DNA of 15,000 bases from Halisarca cf. caerulea (GCA_963170055.1 CAUJGJ010000434.1:2191617-2206616); one strand, 5' to 3'. Positions 1 to 9,429 are shown, counted from the stretch's first letter. Translations and numbers: made by a program. Notes: generated by a model from the sequence alone, not told the origin.

Positions 1-326
1 AGGAAGATGAAGGCAATTGTCCATGTTCCACTGTTCCCGGTGATGCTGCACCAAGTCAATTTGGCAGTTATCACTACTGTGACACTGGTAATTCTGGTAA
101 TACCAGCCAACATCGCTGGTTCACAGATAAAGCTCTGTGGAGCGGACAGGGATGCCACACTACCAGCACTTGCTGCAATGATCCAAACCTTCCATATTTT
201 TGTAGGACTGATTTGGATGTGCAGAAGACAAGAAACGCGGATAGATTTGTCATTACGATGAGGTTCAGTGATGCTGCTGCCAGTGAAGATATTGGAATAA
301 CAAAGTTGGAGATTAACGTCGTCTAA
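1..326 (+). CDS. Secreted Cys-rich family protein, copy A (3' fragment)
   Basis: This is the C-terminal 107 residues of a family member whose 5' end lies left of the window. The frame is fixed by alignment with the complete copies and by the TAA at 324-326; the first whole codon is at base 3. It holds the family's C-terminal half: a CPC motif, YHYCDTGN, LWSGQGC, TSTCC, PYFCRTD and the ending EDIGITKLEI. All seven cysteines expected in this half are present. Differences from copies B and C include GCHTT for GCPTT and INVV for IYVV at the end, and none breaks the frame. Coding and 3' sequence are closest to copy C. A different-frame ATG ORF at 7-261 is a shadow. The function is unknown; secretion is inferred from the paralogues because the signal peptide is outside the window. 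Confidence 0.85.
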   Translation, partial: EDEGNCPCSTVPGDAAPSQFGSYHYCDTGNSGNTSQHRWFTDKALWSGQGCHTTSTCCNDPNLPYFCRTDLDVQKTRNADRFVITMRFSDAAASEDIGITKLEINVV

Positions 327-756
327 TCGATGAAGGGAACTATGAATATAACATCTGATCACTGATATATATACGTATATAGGTGCAGACATCAATGCAA
401 GCATTTCATCTTAAATTAAAACATCTTTTTTCTTATGGCCCATCATTAATTTTGTCAGTTACTAGGAAAATAATTGAGACAATATCAGCTGTGAATTCTT
501 TGATATAATTATAATTACAATGAAATTCATCAATGTATGTACGAGCATGATCAAATAACCATATGAATACACAATATATATTATGTAATTATAACAAGTG
601 ATAATGGGATAAGGTGGTCGACTTAGTCAGTATATTACATTTAACACTCTAGTATAATTATTTAAATGAACTTTACAGATTCTGAACTAAACTTCAATCC
701 TTAATGATCATAAATTTAAAGCTTTGTATTACACATGTAAGAATGTATCAACAAGC
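327..756 (+). repeat. 3' flank of copy A, duplicated downstream of copy C
   Basis: This non-coding flank aligns collinearly with about 9430-9815 behind copy C. Shared landmarks are the block just after the stop codon (ATGAAGGGAACTATGAATAT), TAGGTGCAGACATCAATGCA, TAATTATAACAAGTGA and GAACTAAACTTCAAT. A weaker version follows copy B at 4236-4450. An ATTAAA hexamer at 415-420, about 90 nt after the stop, is a candidate polyadenylation signal, and copy B has the same hexamer at the same distance. The duplicated unit therefore extends well past the coding region. Confidence 0.7.
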
Positions 757-960
757 ATCTGGTGCTTGCCGTCAGTATAAAATATTGAGCAAAATGGCTC
801 CAGCTAGGACATATAGAACAGGCATGTAACCATGCAAAGCTGGCCATCTTATTTTTGTTTCCAACTTTTTATGTGAGGAAAATTATTAGTTCCTAAGCGA
901 TATGGTATATTCGTTAGCCACAGCTCAAGAATTGCTACAGTAATTTCTATTATAGAGCTA
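757..960 (+). pseudogene. Decayed 5' end and promoter of a family gene
   Basis: This stretch matches 9816-10000 and, more weakly, the working 5' flanks of copies B to D. It retains a degraded GTCAG...ATTGAGCAA promoter block and the segment GAGGAAAATTATTAGTTCCTAA, which corresponds to the start region of copy D but has ATT in place of the ATG. After that, similarity to the signal-peptide coding region fades quickly. It is best read as a dead family copy that was duplicated together with copy A. It carries no usable start codon and no ORF. The boundaries are estimates by eye. Confidence 0.5.
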
Positions 961-1380
961 GCAGAGTAACTATCACAGATGTATATATGTACATACTGGC
1001 TGCACAAGCCTAGTAGACACAGTTAACCCTTACTGAGAGTGAGTCCACACTTCACCTTTCCTTCGGCTGTGCAGGCTTCAATTTAGGCATAAGGTGACCC
1101 AGCGGGTCCAAGCCTCATCACTGACAACACTGTTCAGATCAAACACAAACATTGGAGTGCTTCAGAGGAGAGAAAAAAAATTAATAATAAATTAAGCTAC
1201 ACATACAGTAACTATTATGTACATACATATTTAATACTATGGATACATACGAATGATGTACACATATTATGTAAATACTGACAAAGTGTATAATTGTACG
1301 TTTGAATCCATTTGACTTTAAATTATATTATATCTAGCTTTTGGTTTGGTGGTAGATCCTTTAACTCTATGTGAGGTTTA
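961..1380. other. Intergenic, nothing recognised
   Basis: AT-rich spacer without a convincing ORF, RNA gene or repeat. The 1040-1150 stretch is a little richer in GC than its surroundings but is not open over any useful length in a frame I could support as an exon. Confidence 0.4.
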
Positions 1381-1860
1381 AAGAGCATGCAGAATGTGCA
1401 ATGGCAGTCAACTAATGATTCTTAACAAGCCTGTCATTAATGCATCACTTTCTGCATTCACCCATGGAACAATGAGGACAGCTATTGGTTAGTGAGAGTG
1501 ACTATATTGCGTAGTGAGGGGGTTACTGGGTAGGGAGGAGAGCTATATATTGGGTAGTGAGGATAGCCATTTGGTAGTGAGGATAGCTATTAATTAGGTA
1601 ATGAGGATTGGGTATTAAGGATAGCTATTGGGTAGTGAGGATTGGGTTGTGAGGATAGCTATTGGGCAATGAGGATTGGGTAATGAGGATAGCTATTGGC
1701 TAGTGAGGATAGCTATTACGACAACGATTATCAATTATGGGAGCTTTATGATTCTATCAATACAATGTCATATATAATTGGTAATCTTAATTAGTATACC
1801 TAGTATACAGACACAGAAAGGTATCAGAACACACCTAGAACATGAAATCAATGTACACTT
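1381..1860 (-). repeat. Dispersed repeat R, copy 1 (inverted)
   Basis: Read on the - strand, this matches the three + strand copies of R. Landmarks in - strand order are GGTGTGTTCTGATACCTTT (rc of about 1816-1834), then CAATAGCT-type blocks, then GACAGGCTTGTTAA (rc of about 1425-1438), which is also found at about 7204. Like the other copies it has a TG tract, seen here as (CA)n on the + strand, immediately before its 5' side. Its internal AATAGCTATCCTCA block has expanded into a minisatellite. No ORF and no terminal inverted repeats were found, so the class is unknown. Confidence 0.6.
1472..1719. repeat. Minisatellite, TGAGGATAGCTATTGGGTAG-type units
   Basis: This run consists of imperfect units of about 20 bp containing TGAGGATAGCTATTGGGTAG. 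Some alternate with a shorter half-unit, TGAGGATTGGGTA, giving a higher-order period near 35 bp. The unit derives from the AATAGCTATCC block that occurs once in the other R copies, so it looks like a local expansion within this copy. Confidence 0.75.
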
Positions 1861-1908
1861 GTGTGTGTGTGCGTGCACGCACACATACACACACACACAC
1901 GCACACAT

Positions 1909-1976
<68 letters not shown>

Positions 1977-2037
1977 ACACACACACACACATGTACACAC
2001 ACCACACAAACCCATACACAAATGCACACATGCACAC

Positions 2038-2110
<73 letters not shown>

Positions 2111-2190
2111 CACACATACATGTACACCCACAACACACAATACACATGCACACATACTCACATACAGTTGCACACGCACACACACACACA

Positions 2191-2267
<77 letters not shown>
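1861..2267. repeat. Long compound (CA)n microsatellite
   Basis: Almost entirely alternating CA on the + strand, beginning with a short TG run and interrupted by GTACAC, ATGTAC and TGCAC variants. Three pure sub-tracts exceed 40 bp. All His/Thr-rich or Val/Cys-rich ORFs here are artefacts of the dinucleotide. The alternating purine-pyrimidine sequence can in principle adopt Z-DNA. Confidence 0.95.
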
Positions 2268-2269
<2 letters not shown>

Positions 2270-2599
2270 AGTTATCTATCCCACAGCTAATTATCAGTAT
2301 GAAGCGCGGGATGTAGGAATTTACGCACTGTACCAATTCCAACCCATGCAGTTCTGTCTAGCTCTCTGTCCATCTAGCCTTATGTTTGCCTAGTCCTATA
2401 CCCATCTAGCTCCTTGTATGTTTAGCATTATGCCACTTTTATCAGTCTAAAATCCAGCAAAACGTCAGAATATGTGATTTTGGAGCTCCAAAATGTACCA
2501 GAAGCGAGTTGTGGTGCAAATGTGTTAGGCGGCCTATCATTGTTTCAGTGTCATCCGTATAATATTATATAGTATGGTATGATACATACATGCATACAT
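2268..2599. other. Intergenic with an 18-bp perfect palindrome
   Basis: There is no credible gene. The only structured element is the perfect palindrome ATTTTGGAGCTCCAAAAT at 2477-2494. The 2350-2420 stretch repeats short TCTAGC-containing words without a clear period. Confidence 0.45.
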
Positions 2600-2655
2600 A
2601 CATATAAATATATTATATATTTATTATATATATATATATAATATATATATATATG
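2600..2655. repeat. (TA)n-rich tract
   Basis: AT-only alternating sequence with a few phase slips, followed by a T run and TTATTATTA. Confidence 0.9.
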
Positions 2656-3113
2656 TTTTTTTCTTAATCAGTATTATTATTTAGGCAGCAGCAAAGCTAA
2701 AGGAATAAAACAAAAACAAAGAAATATCACATAATAATAATATTCACACAGTACAACATCCATTAATGGATACAGCATTGAAATTTTGCATGCAAACACT
2801 GAGTTTTTGAAAGAGTTTCAAACATAGGTGAGGCGATCACATGAAAGGCAGCGGGATCTTTGTGCAAGATCAAGTGCATACGTATATATATATATATATT
2901 AATATATTTATTTATTATTATTACTTAAGAAACAAGAAATACAAGACATAAGGAACGTAAAACCTACAACCTAGGTACGACAAGCAGAATCACTGAGACA
3001 GCAAAGAATAGATGCACAATTAAAGTTTTGGATACAAAATTTAATACTTATACGCTGACACAATTTGATGTAAGACAACTTGCCTAGATCTACGAGCAAT
3101 TTCTTTGATCTGG

Positions 3114-3116
<3 letters not shown>
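2656..3116. other. Intergenic; possible old transposon remnants
   Basis: Two stretches (from 2656 and from 2900) each begin after a TA tract with TTATTATTA-type sequence and then become A-rich. This arrangement resembles two - strand retroelement 3' ends inserted side by side. A short - strand reading around 2816-2875 contains closely spaced Arg/Cys codons but stops early. I could not assign a family, and the transposon reading is a guess. Confidence 0.25.

Positions 3117-3153
<37 letters not shown>
3117..3153. repeat. (TA)n microsatellite upstream of copy B
   Basis: A pure 37-bp alternating AT tract about 195 bp upstream of the copy B TATA box. Copy D also has a (TA)n tract in its 5' flank, at a different relative position. 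Confidence 0.95.
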
Positions 3154-3154
<1 letters not shown>

Positions 3155-3164
3155 GTATAATGTA

Positions 3165-3398
3165 TGTATTGCCATACGTTGACTGTATGCCTGTCTGTGG
3201 CTGTACTTTCTGCCTTTGTGTTGCATTGTGTATATGTCCACAAATCATAATCTAACAGTACTATGTATAATTGTTGTCATGTATGACCAACAACAATCTG
3301 ACTGCAGCTCTAGTGCATGCTTGTGGTCAGATTGAGCAAGACGGAGGCTATAAAAAAACAGCATTTGGTTCAAAATTCAATCGCTATGAGAATAATAC
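3165..3398 (+). promoter_or_regulatory. 5' flank and TATA promoter of copy B
   Basis: This block is conserved upstream of copies B and C and at the orphan promoter, and partly in D. It holds GACTGTATGCCTGTCTGTGG near 3180, CAAATCATAATCT at 3241-3253, GACCAACAACAATCTGAC at 3285-3302, an inverted repeat (CAATCTGAC at 3294-3302 and GTCAGATTG at 3326-3334, perfect 9-bp arms, 23-bp spacer), then CAAGACGGAGGC and TATAAAAA at 3349-3356. The TATA box starts 50 nt before the ATG, which predicts transcription starting near 3379 and a 5' leader of about 20 nt. Confidence 0.7.
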
Positions 3399-3409
3399 AT
3401 GAATTCTAA
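3386..3409 (+). other. Short upstream ORF overlapping the copy B start
   Basis: ATG at 3386 opens a 7-codon frame ending TAA at 3407-3409, overlapping the main ATG at 3399 in another frame. If transcription starts about 30 nt after the TATA box, this ATG lies only a few bases from the cap and may be skipped by leaky scanning. The equivalent ATG in copy C is in frame with its main start. Confidence 0.35.
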
Positions 3410-4235
3410 AGTGATAGTTCAACTCTTCTCTCTGACTATTATTGTCCTGTTCTCATCAGGATTTGCTCAAATCAGTAGTGATGAGGAATTAAAACAAAGA
3501 CTCATTGCTCTATTTGATAATCTTCCAAGGAATGGCCAAAGAAGCTTGCCCAGAGACTTTTGTGGAGTCAGCGGCTGGCGAAAAGTAGTTAGTGTCTACG
3601 CCAGTTCTGGAGAGTGCCCCAACAACTTCAGACTTGATTCAGTTGGCAGAGGAATTAGGGTATGTCGTGGTGATACCGGAGCTCGTCCTCTAACAGCTGG
3701 GAGTCGCGTCCATCGTACAACCTTCAACGTCAGTGGTCTGTCATTCACCAAAGTTGCTGGGTTTGTGGAGGCATACCAGTTTGGCAGTCCTGATGCATTT
3801 AGTCGAGAAGAGACTCATGGTGGGATTGACGGAATCACATTCTCTTATGGAAATTCTAGCAGTCAATACTTCCTGTGGGCTTATGCCGCTGGAGGTGTCG
3901 ATAAGAACAATGATTCAGAAGGCAATTGTCCATGTTCCACTGTTCCGGGTGATGCTGCACCAAGTAAATTTGGCAGTTATCACTACTGTGACACTGCAAA
4001 TTCTGGTAATACCAGCCAACATCGCTGGTTCGCAAGGAAATATCTGTGGAATGGACTGGGATGCCCAACTACCAGCACTTGCTGCAATAACCCAAACCTT
4101 CCATATTTTTGTAGGACAGATTTGGATTTGCAAAAGACAAGAAACGCTGATCGATTTGCCATGACAATGAGGCTTAGTGCTCCCAGTTTCCTTGAAGATA
4201 TTGGAATTTTAAAGTTGGAGATTTATGTCGCCTAA
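3399..4235 (+). CDS. Secreted Cys-rich family protein, copy B (complete)
   Basis: An intact single-exon frame of 278 aa, with no sign of an intron. Residues 1-23 form a signal peptide: K4, then a hydrophobic core ending SSGFA, with predicted cleavage before Q24. Residues 25-54 are a charged, partly helical-looking linker. The domain begins at C55-G-V-S-G-W60 and runs to the C-terminus. Its ten cysteines are C55, C73, C89, C177, C179, C197, C222, C228, C229 and C238, enough for five disulfides. Conserved motifs include GSPDAF (129-134), DGITFSYG (144-151), LWAYAAG (159-165), CPC, YHYCDT, LWNGLGCPT, TCC, YFCRTD and EDIGI. Sequons lie at N110, N152 and N204. The motif order recalls an uncharacterised sponge/cnidarian secreted family (GSPDAF, DGIS, CPC, LWDG, CC, WFC, ED), a comparison made from memory. 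No catalytic residues are recognised; a structural, adhesive or defence role outside the cell is possible but unsupported. ATG 3399 is chosen because it opens the signal peptide and matches copies C and D. Confidence 0.9.
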   Translation: MNSKVIVQLFSLTIIVLFSSGFAQISSDEELKQRLIALFDNLPRNGQRSLPRDFCGVSGWRKVVSVYASSGECPNNFRLDSVGRGIRVCRGDTGARPLTAGSRVHRTTFNVSGLSFTKVAGFVEAYQFGSPDAFSREETHGGIDGITFSYGNSSSQYFLWAYAAGGVDKNNDSEGNCPCSTVPGDAAPSKFGSYHYCDTANSGNTSQHRWFARKYLWNGLGCPTTSTCCNNPNLPYFCRTDLDLQKTRNADRFAMTMRLSAPSFLEDIGILKLEIYVA

Positions 4236-4450
4236 TGGATGGAGGGAGCAATGAATAGAAAAGCAGCTGATCACTAATAGTAACATATACGTACGTAGGT
4301 GCAGGCATCAAATTACAAGCATTTCTTATTAAATTTTCACAATTGATTTTTTCTTTTCTTATTCCTCATTATTAATTCTGTTTGTTACTAGGAAATTTAT
4401 CGAGACAATATCAGCTGCGAATTCTTTGATTATTAAAATGAAATTTATCA
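4236..4450 (+). other. 3' flank of copy B with candidate poly(A) signal
   Basis: Related to the 3' flanks of copies A and C but more diverged: GCTGATCACTAAT, TAGGTGCAGGCATCAA and CGAGACAATATCAGCTG can be aligned. ATTAAA at 4328-4333 lies 93 nt after the stop, the same distance as in copy A. Similarity ends near 4450, where the retroelement remnant begins. Confidence 0.55.
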
Positions 4451-4469
4451 ATGTATATATATCCCACTG

Positions 4470-5150
4470 CATGGGCGGTATCTATTATCTTCAAAGAGCC
4501 TTTGGTATGTTCGCAACATACCGGGGTATATCAATGACGGACAAAATCTACTTGAGCTCCTCGTAGCACAACCATTCAGCAATACAATCATAGAACGTTT
4601 CGGTCCGTTGACCTTCATCAGCTATATATAAACACAACAAAAACTATGAATGCTGTACATACAATGAATCCCATTAGTAACAACTCTTGTGGTTCATCAG
4701 TGGCCGAGATCTGGGTTAATCCACAATCAAGGTTCATATTGACATGATGCCTTTGGATCTCAATAGCTTCCACTATACGTCTTCTCCAATAGTTGCCCTC
4801 ACATTTCAGGATGTGGGCATTACTCCAATCCACCTCACGTTCGTTCTTCCATGCATGAACAGCTATTCCATTATTCCTGTCTCCTTTCAGTACAGCTGCC
4901 TTGTGTTCTACCAATCTTTTCTTCAGTTTCTTCCAGTTTCCCCAATGTAGGAGCTATCACAATCCTTGCATGGTACTTCATATACAACCCCCTTCCTTAG
5001 GTGGTCTGGTCGCTTCTGTTTTATGCTTTCATCAGTCTATCCTTTAGGGGACCCCTTGACTTATAAACACCTCCTTTACCCCAACTTGTTTACAAACTCT
5101 GGGGATGTGTTGGGATATTTCCTTTACATATGGGATGAAAAGGATCCTTA
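4470..5150 (-). pseudogene. Penelope-like retroelement remnant, GIY-YIG endonuclease end
   Basis: Read on the - strand, this matches the C-terminal part of a Penelope-like element polyprotein in four broken frames. Piece 1 (about 5148-5053) reads FIPYVKEISQHIPRVCKQVG. Piece 2 (about 5049-5023) reads LKDRLMKA. Piece 3 (about 5020-4927) includes VVYEVPCKDC and YIGETGR, the modified GIY-YIG core with its CxxC. Piece 4 (about 4926-4618) includes LKKRLVEHKAAV, NGIAVHAW, NYWRRRIVEAIEI and NMNLDCGL. At least three frameshifts and several stops make it non-functional. Downstream of piece 4 is a non-coding 3' tail running to about 4470. The reverse transcriptase is not recognisable, so this is a 5'-truncated or decayed copy. 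It lies between the copy B 3' flank and the orphan promoter and interrupts the tandem unit. Family membership is from memory of PLE motifs. Confidence 0.75.
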
Positions 5151-5384
5151 CATGTTCCACAGTTGAATTCTGTCCATCCCTCTGTGGGGCAAATGTGGGA
5201 GCAAGTGCTGGGGATATCCTCCATTTTGGGTAACCATTTCAATTTTACTTTGAAAGTGGTATCCAAATGTGTCATCTCACTCTGGATCATTTCACCAGTG
5301 CAGATGTTCTCAGCTCTACCCCGTAGACATTTTATGCTTGGATGATGGTTTGAGGCATAGTTTAGATATCTTTCGGAAAGAGTG

Positions 5385-6735
<1,351 letters not shown>

Positions 6736-6797
6736 ATGTACACAAACATGCATGCAATGTACGCTATTATAATATGTTACATGTGAAAGATATAATA

Positions 6798-6870
6798 TGT
6801 GTGTGTTTGTGTGTGTGTGTGTGTGCAGTATGTGTGTGTGTGTGTGTTTGTGTACATGTGTATAGGTGTG
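6798..6870. repeat. (TG)n microsatellite, imperfect
   Basis: A short, interrupted GT tract with TTTGT, GCAGTA and GTACATG breaks, placed directly before R copy 3. Confidence 0.9.
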
Positions 6871-7310
6871 TTCTGATACCTTTGTGTGCATGTCTGTAGG
6901 TAAGTGTACCAATTATGAATTAATCATTATCGTAATTAAATTGTCATAAATAATTATCGCTGTTGTAATAGCTACATTCACTATCTAATAGCTATCCTTA
7001 TTGTTGAATGAATGCACAAATTCATGTACATTAAAATCTCTACAACCTGCCTACCCTGCTAATCCACCCTAGTTTCTCAAAACAAATTAAGATGAATGTA
7101 CTGAATGTAAACCTCATCAATCCACCAATCCCCCAATCCACCATGAACTAAGTAAAAATGCCATGCAACTGTGGCAGATTTGATTGTTTTTCTTGTATCA
7201 ACGACAGGCTTGTTAAAAACCATAGGTTGAAATCACACACACTCCTGCTCTTAGACTAGCTCTACAAGCCAAACTGTGTGCTCTGTATTGAGGCTGTCAA
7301 CTGTGTCACT
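6871..7310 (+). repeat. Dispersed repeat R, copy 3 (diverged)
   Basis: It begins with TTCTGATACC and TGTCTGTAGGTAAGTGTACC, then follows R through AATAGCTATCC, GAATGAATGCACAAA and CGACAGGCTTGTTAA, with a C-rich insertion of its own around 7040-7135 (repeated AATCCACC words). It is closer to inverted copy 1 than to copies 2 and 4: GACAGGCTTGTTAA occurs only here and in copy 1. The minisatellite part is reduced to a single GAGGCTGTCAACTGTGTC trace near 7291. Confidence 0.55.
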
Positions 7311-7317
7311 ACACTGC

Positions 7318-7495
7318 TGTAGTATGTGTTTGTGTACTGTACGTATGTGTGTAGTATGCGTGTGTATTACTGTACGTGTGGTACATGATATGTATATAGT
7401 ATGTGTATTGTGTGTGTTAAGTGTGAGTGGACTGTAGGTGTGTAGTATTTGTGTGCATTACTGTATGTGTGGTACATATGTGTGTGGCATGTGTG
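7318..7495. repeat. Degenerate GT-rich tandem repeat, about 91-bp period
   Basis: Two long units are recognisable. One starts near 7347 and the other near 7438, both reading GTGTGTAGTAT, then ATTACTGTA, then GTGTGGTACAT. Between them lie shorter GT words. It has no coding potential. Confidence 0.6.
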
Positions 7496-7680
7496 TGCCA
7501 ATCCCCATATTATACTGAAGTTTTTTTGTTTTTTTTTTCGGGAGGAAAATCATTTGTTTGCTTGGTGAATGTGTGTTGTTACAGTAAATTACAATTCCTC
7601 AACAAGCCTGGTTTCATACCATTGCCGATCAGAAACTTGTTTACTCCTTTTGGACCCATCAATATTATATAATATTAATA

Positions 7681-7726
7681 CATACACCCACACACGCACG
7701 TACACACAGTCACACACATACACGCA

Positions 7727-7777
<51 letters not shown>

Positions 7778-7818
7778 ATACACACATGCACACACGGTAC
7801 GCACACACATGCAATCAT

Positions 7819-7890
<72 letters not shown>

Positions 7891-8012
7891 CCAACACACC
7901 CACCCCGACACACACACACATACACACACACCCAAACACACACACACACAAACACACCCAACACACCCACCCCGACACACACACACATACACACACACAC
8001 CCAAACACACAC
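7681..8012. repeat. (CA)n microsatellite with a 67-bp internal duplication
   Basis: Mostly CA on the + strand. The right part contains two copies of a 67-bp variant unit including ACACCCAACACACCCACCCC, starting at about 7883 and 7950, so a minisatellite is nested in the microsatellite. The preceding 7496-7680 contains a T run and no gene. Confidence 0.9.
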
Positions 8013-8124
8013 TGAGTGCATGGTCTAGCATTGCTGATCCTATAGCTTTCCACCATTTTGTTGTCAAGGGTATTACCTCATGCATACTGAGTATAAAATA
8101 TGGAGGAAGCTTATTGGTTATAGG

Positions 8125-8613
8125 TGGCAACTCCGGACTCTATGCAAGCATATAGAGGTGCTGTTATGTATACCGTACAAGCATGCATGCTGAAATGTAC
8201 AGTAGAACGAAGTTTTCACAGAACAGTCATTTTCTCTATGTTCCTACATTTATTCTGCTGTAGACACTCCTTCGATATCCTTCCATTGTATTCTGTTGTA
8301 CATATTAACTTCCCCATGCAGTAGAAGCTTATTAGAACAAAACATGGCTCTAAACAACCTAGCTGTTTCACTGATCGCCATATTCTACTATAATGAGTAC
8401 ATTGCCATAAGTTGACTGTATGTCTGTCTGTGACTGCACGTTCCGCCTTTGTGTTGCATTGTGGGCAAACAAATCATAATCTGACTGTCTATTATATTGT
8501 TGTCATGCATGACCAACAACCATCTGACCAGTACTTGCTTGTGGTCAGATTGAACAAGAAGGAGGCTATAAAACCAGCATTTGGTTCAAATTTCGATCCT
8601 TATGAGAAAAATT
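8125..8613 (+). promoter_or_regulatory. 5' flank and TATA promoter of copy C
   Basis: About 470 bp align with the orphan flank at 5385-5862, and the proximal part aligns with copy B. It holds a perfect inverted repeat with 8-bp arms (ATCTGACC at 8522-8529, GGTCAGAT at 8543-8550, 13-bp spacer), then GAACAAGAAGGAGGC and TATAAAA at 8567-8573. The TATA box starts 47 nt before the chosen ATG and only 35 nt before the first in-frame ATG at 8602, so the leader must be very short. Confidence 0.7.
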
Positions 8614-9429
8614 ATGAGTTGTAAAGTTGTAGTTCAAATCGTTTCTCTGACTATTATTACCCTGTTCTCATCAGGATTTGCTCAGAACAGAACCATTGAA
8701 GAATTTGCCGATATAATATTTAAGAATGCTAGAACTGGCCAAAGAAGCTTGCCCGGAGACCTTTGTGGAGTCAGTGGCTGGAGAATAGTAGTTAGTGTTA
8801 ATGCCCGTTCTGGAGAGTGCCCCAACAACTTCACACTTGATTCAGCTGGCAATGGAATTAGGGTATGTCGCGGTGATACCAGACCTTCTCTAACAAGAGG
8901 GAGGCATGTCCATAGTACAACCTTCGACGTCAGTGGTCTGTCGTTCACCAAAGTTGCTGGGTTTGTGGAGGGATACCAGTTTGGCAGTCCTGATGCCTTT
9001 AGTCGACGACACACTCATGGTAGGATTGACGGAATCACATTCTCTTATGGAAATTCTAGCAGTCAATACTTCCTGTGGGCTTATGCTGCTGGAGTTGCTG
9101 ATAAGAAAGAGAGAGCCGGTTGTCCATGTTCCACTGTTACGGGTGATGCTGCACCAAGTAAATTTGGCAGTTATTACTACTGTGACACTGGTAATTCTGG
9201 TAATACCAGCCAACGTCGTTGGTTCACAGAGAAGGTTCTGTGGAGTGGACAGGGATGCCCCACTACCAGCACTTGCTGCATTGATCCAAACCTTCCATAT
9301 TTTTGCAGGACAGATTTGGATTTGCAAAAGACAAGAAATGCTGATCGATTTACCATTACAATGAGGTTCAGTGATGCTGCTTCCCTTGAAGATATTGGGA
9401 TAACAAAGTTGGAGATTTACGTCGTCTAA
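8614..9429 (+). CDS. Secreted Cys-rich family protein, copy C (complete)
   Basis: An intact 271-aa frame without introns. ATG 8614 matches the start of copies B and D. An in-frame ATG at 8602 would add MRKI and sits almost at the predicted cap site. The signal peptide covers residues 1-23, with cleavage predicted before Q24. The linker, residues 25-50 (from NRTIEEF), differs almost entirely from that of copy B until GQRSLP. The domain starts at C51-G-V-S-G-W and keeps all ten family cysteines and the GSPDAF, DGITFSYG, LWAYAAG, CPC, YYCDTGN, LWSGQGC, TCC, YFCRTD and EDIGI motifs. Sequons include N25-R-T, NFT, NSS and NTS. Most remaining changes from copy B are in the linker, around residues 89-100 and in the stretch just before CPC. 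It is secreted with unknown function, as for copy B. Confidence 0.9.
   Translation: MSCKVVVQIVSLTIITLFSSGFAQNRTIEEFADIIFKNARTGQRSLPGDLCGVSGWRIVVSVNARSGECPNNFTLDSAGNGIRVCRGDTRPSLTRGRHVHSTTFDVSGLSFTKVAGFVEGYQFGSPDAFSRRHTHGRIDGITFSYGNSSSQYFLWAYAAGVADKKERAGCPCSTVTGDAAPSKFGSYYYCDTGNSGNTSQRRWFTEKVLWSGQGCPTTSTCCIDPNLPYFCRTDLDLQKTRNADRFTITMRFSDAASLEDIGITKLEIYVV

Noticed and set aside
1768..2393. Overlapping ORFs of 89-183 codons on both strands encoding His/Thr or Val/Cys runs
   Set aside because: Pure translations of (CA)n/(TG)n; all frames of an alternating dinucleotide stay open. The same applies to ORFs at 5765-6103, 7569-8155, 10220-10529, 12458-13009 and 13182-13466.
3733..4164. 143-codon + strand ORF within copy B, also seen at 8906-9364 and 7-261
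   Set aside because: It is in a shifted frame of the family gene and exists in all copies only because the DNA is duplicated; it has no signal peptide or start context of its own.
3399..4235. Calling the Cys-rich family a toxin, lectin or known immune receptor
   Set aside because: Secretion and disulfides fit many roles; I see no motif diagnostic of any of these families.
4744..4950. 68-codon + strand ORF and neighbours up to 5469
   Set aside because: Opposite strand of the Penelope-like remnant, or short frames in the orphan flank; no conserved features.
8581..8613. Start of copy C at a TTG (8581)
   Set aside because: Non-ATG, only 14 nt past the TATA box and thus likely upstream of the transcription start; paralogues start at the position of ATG 8614.
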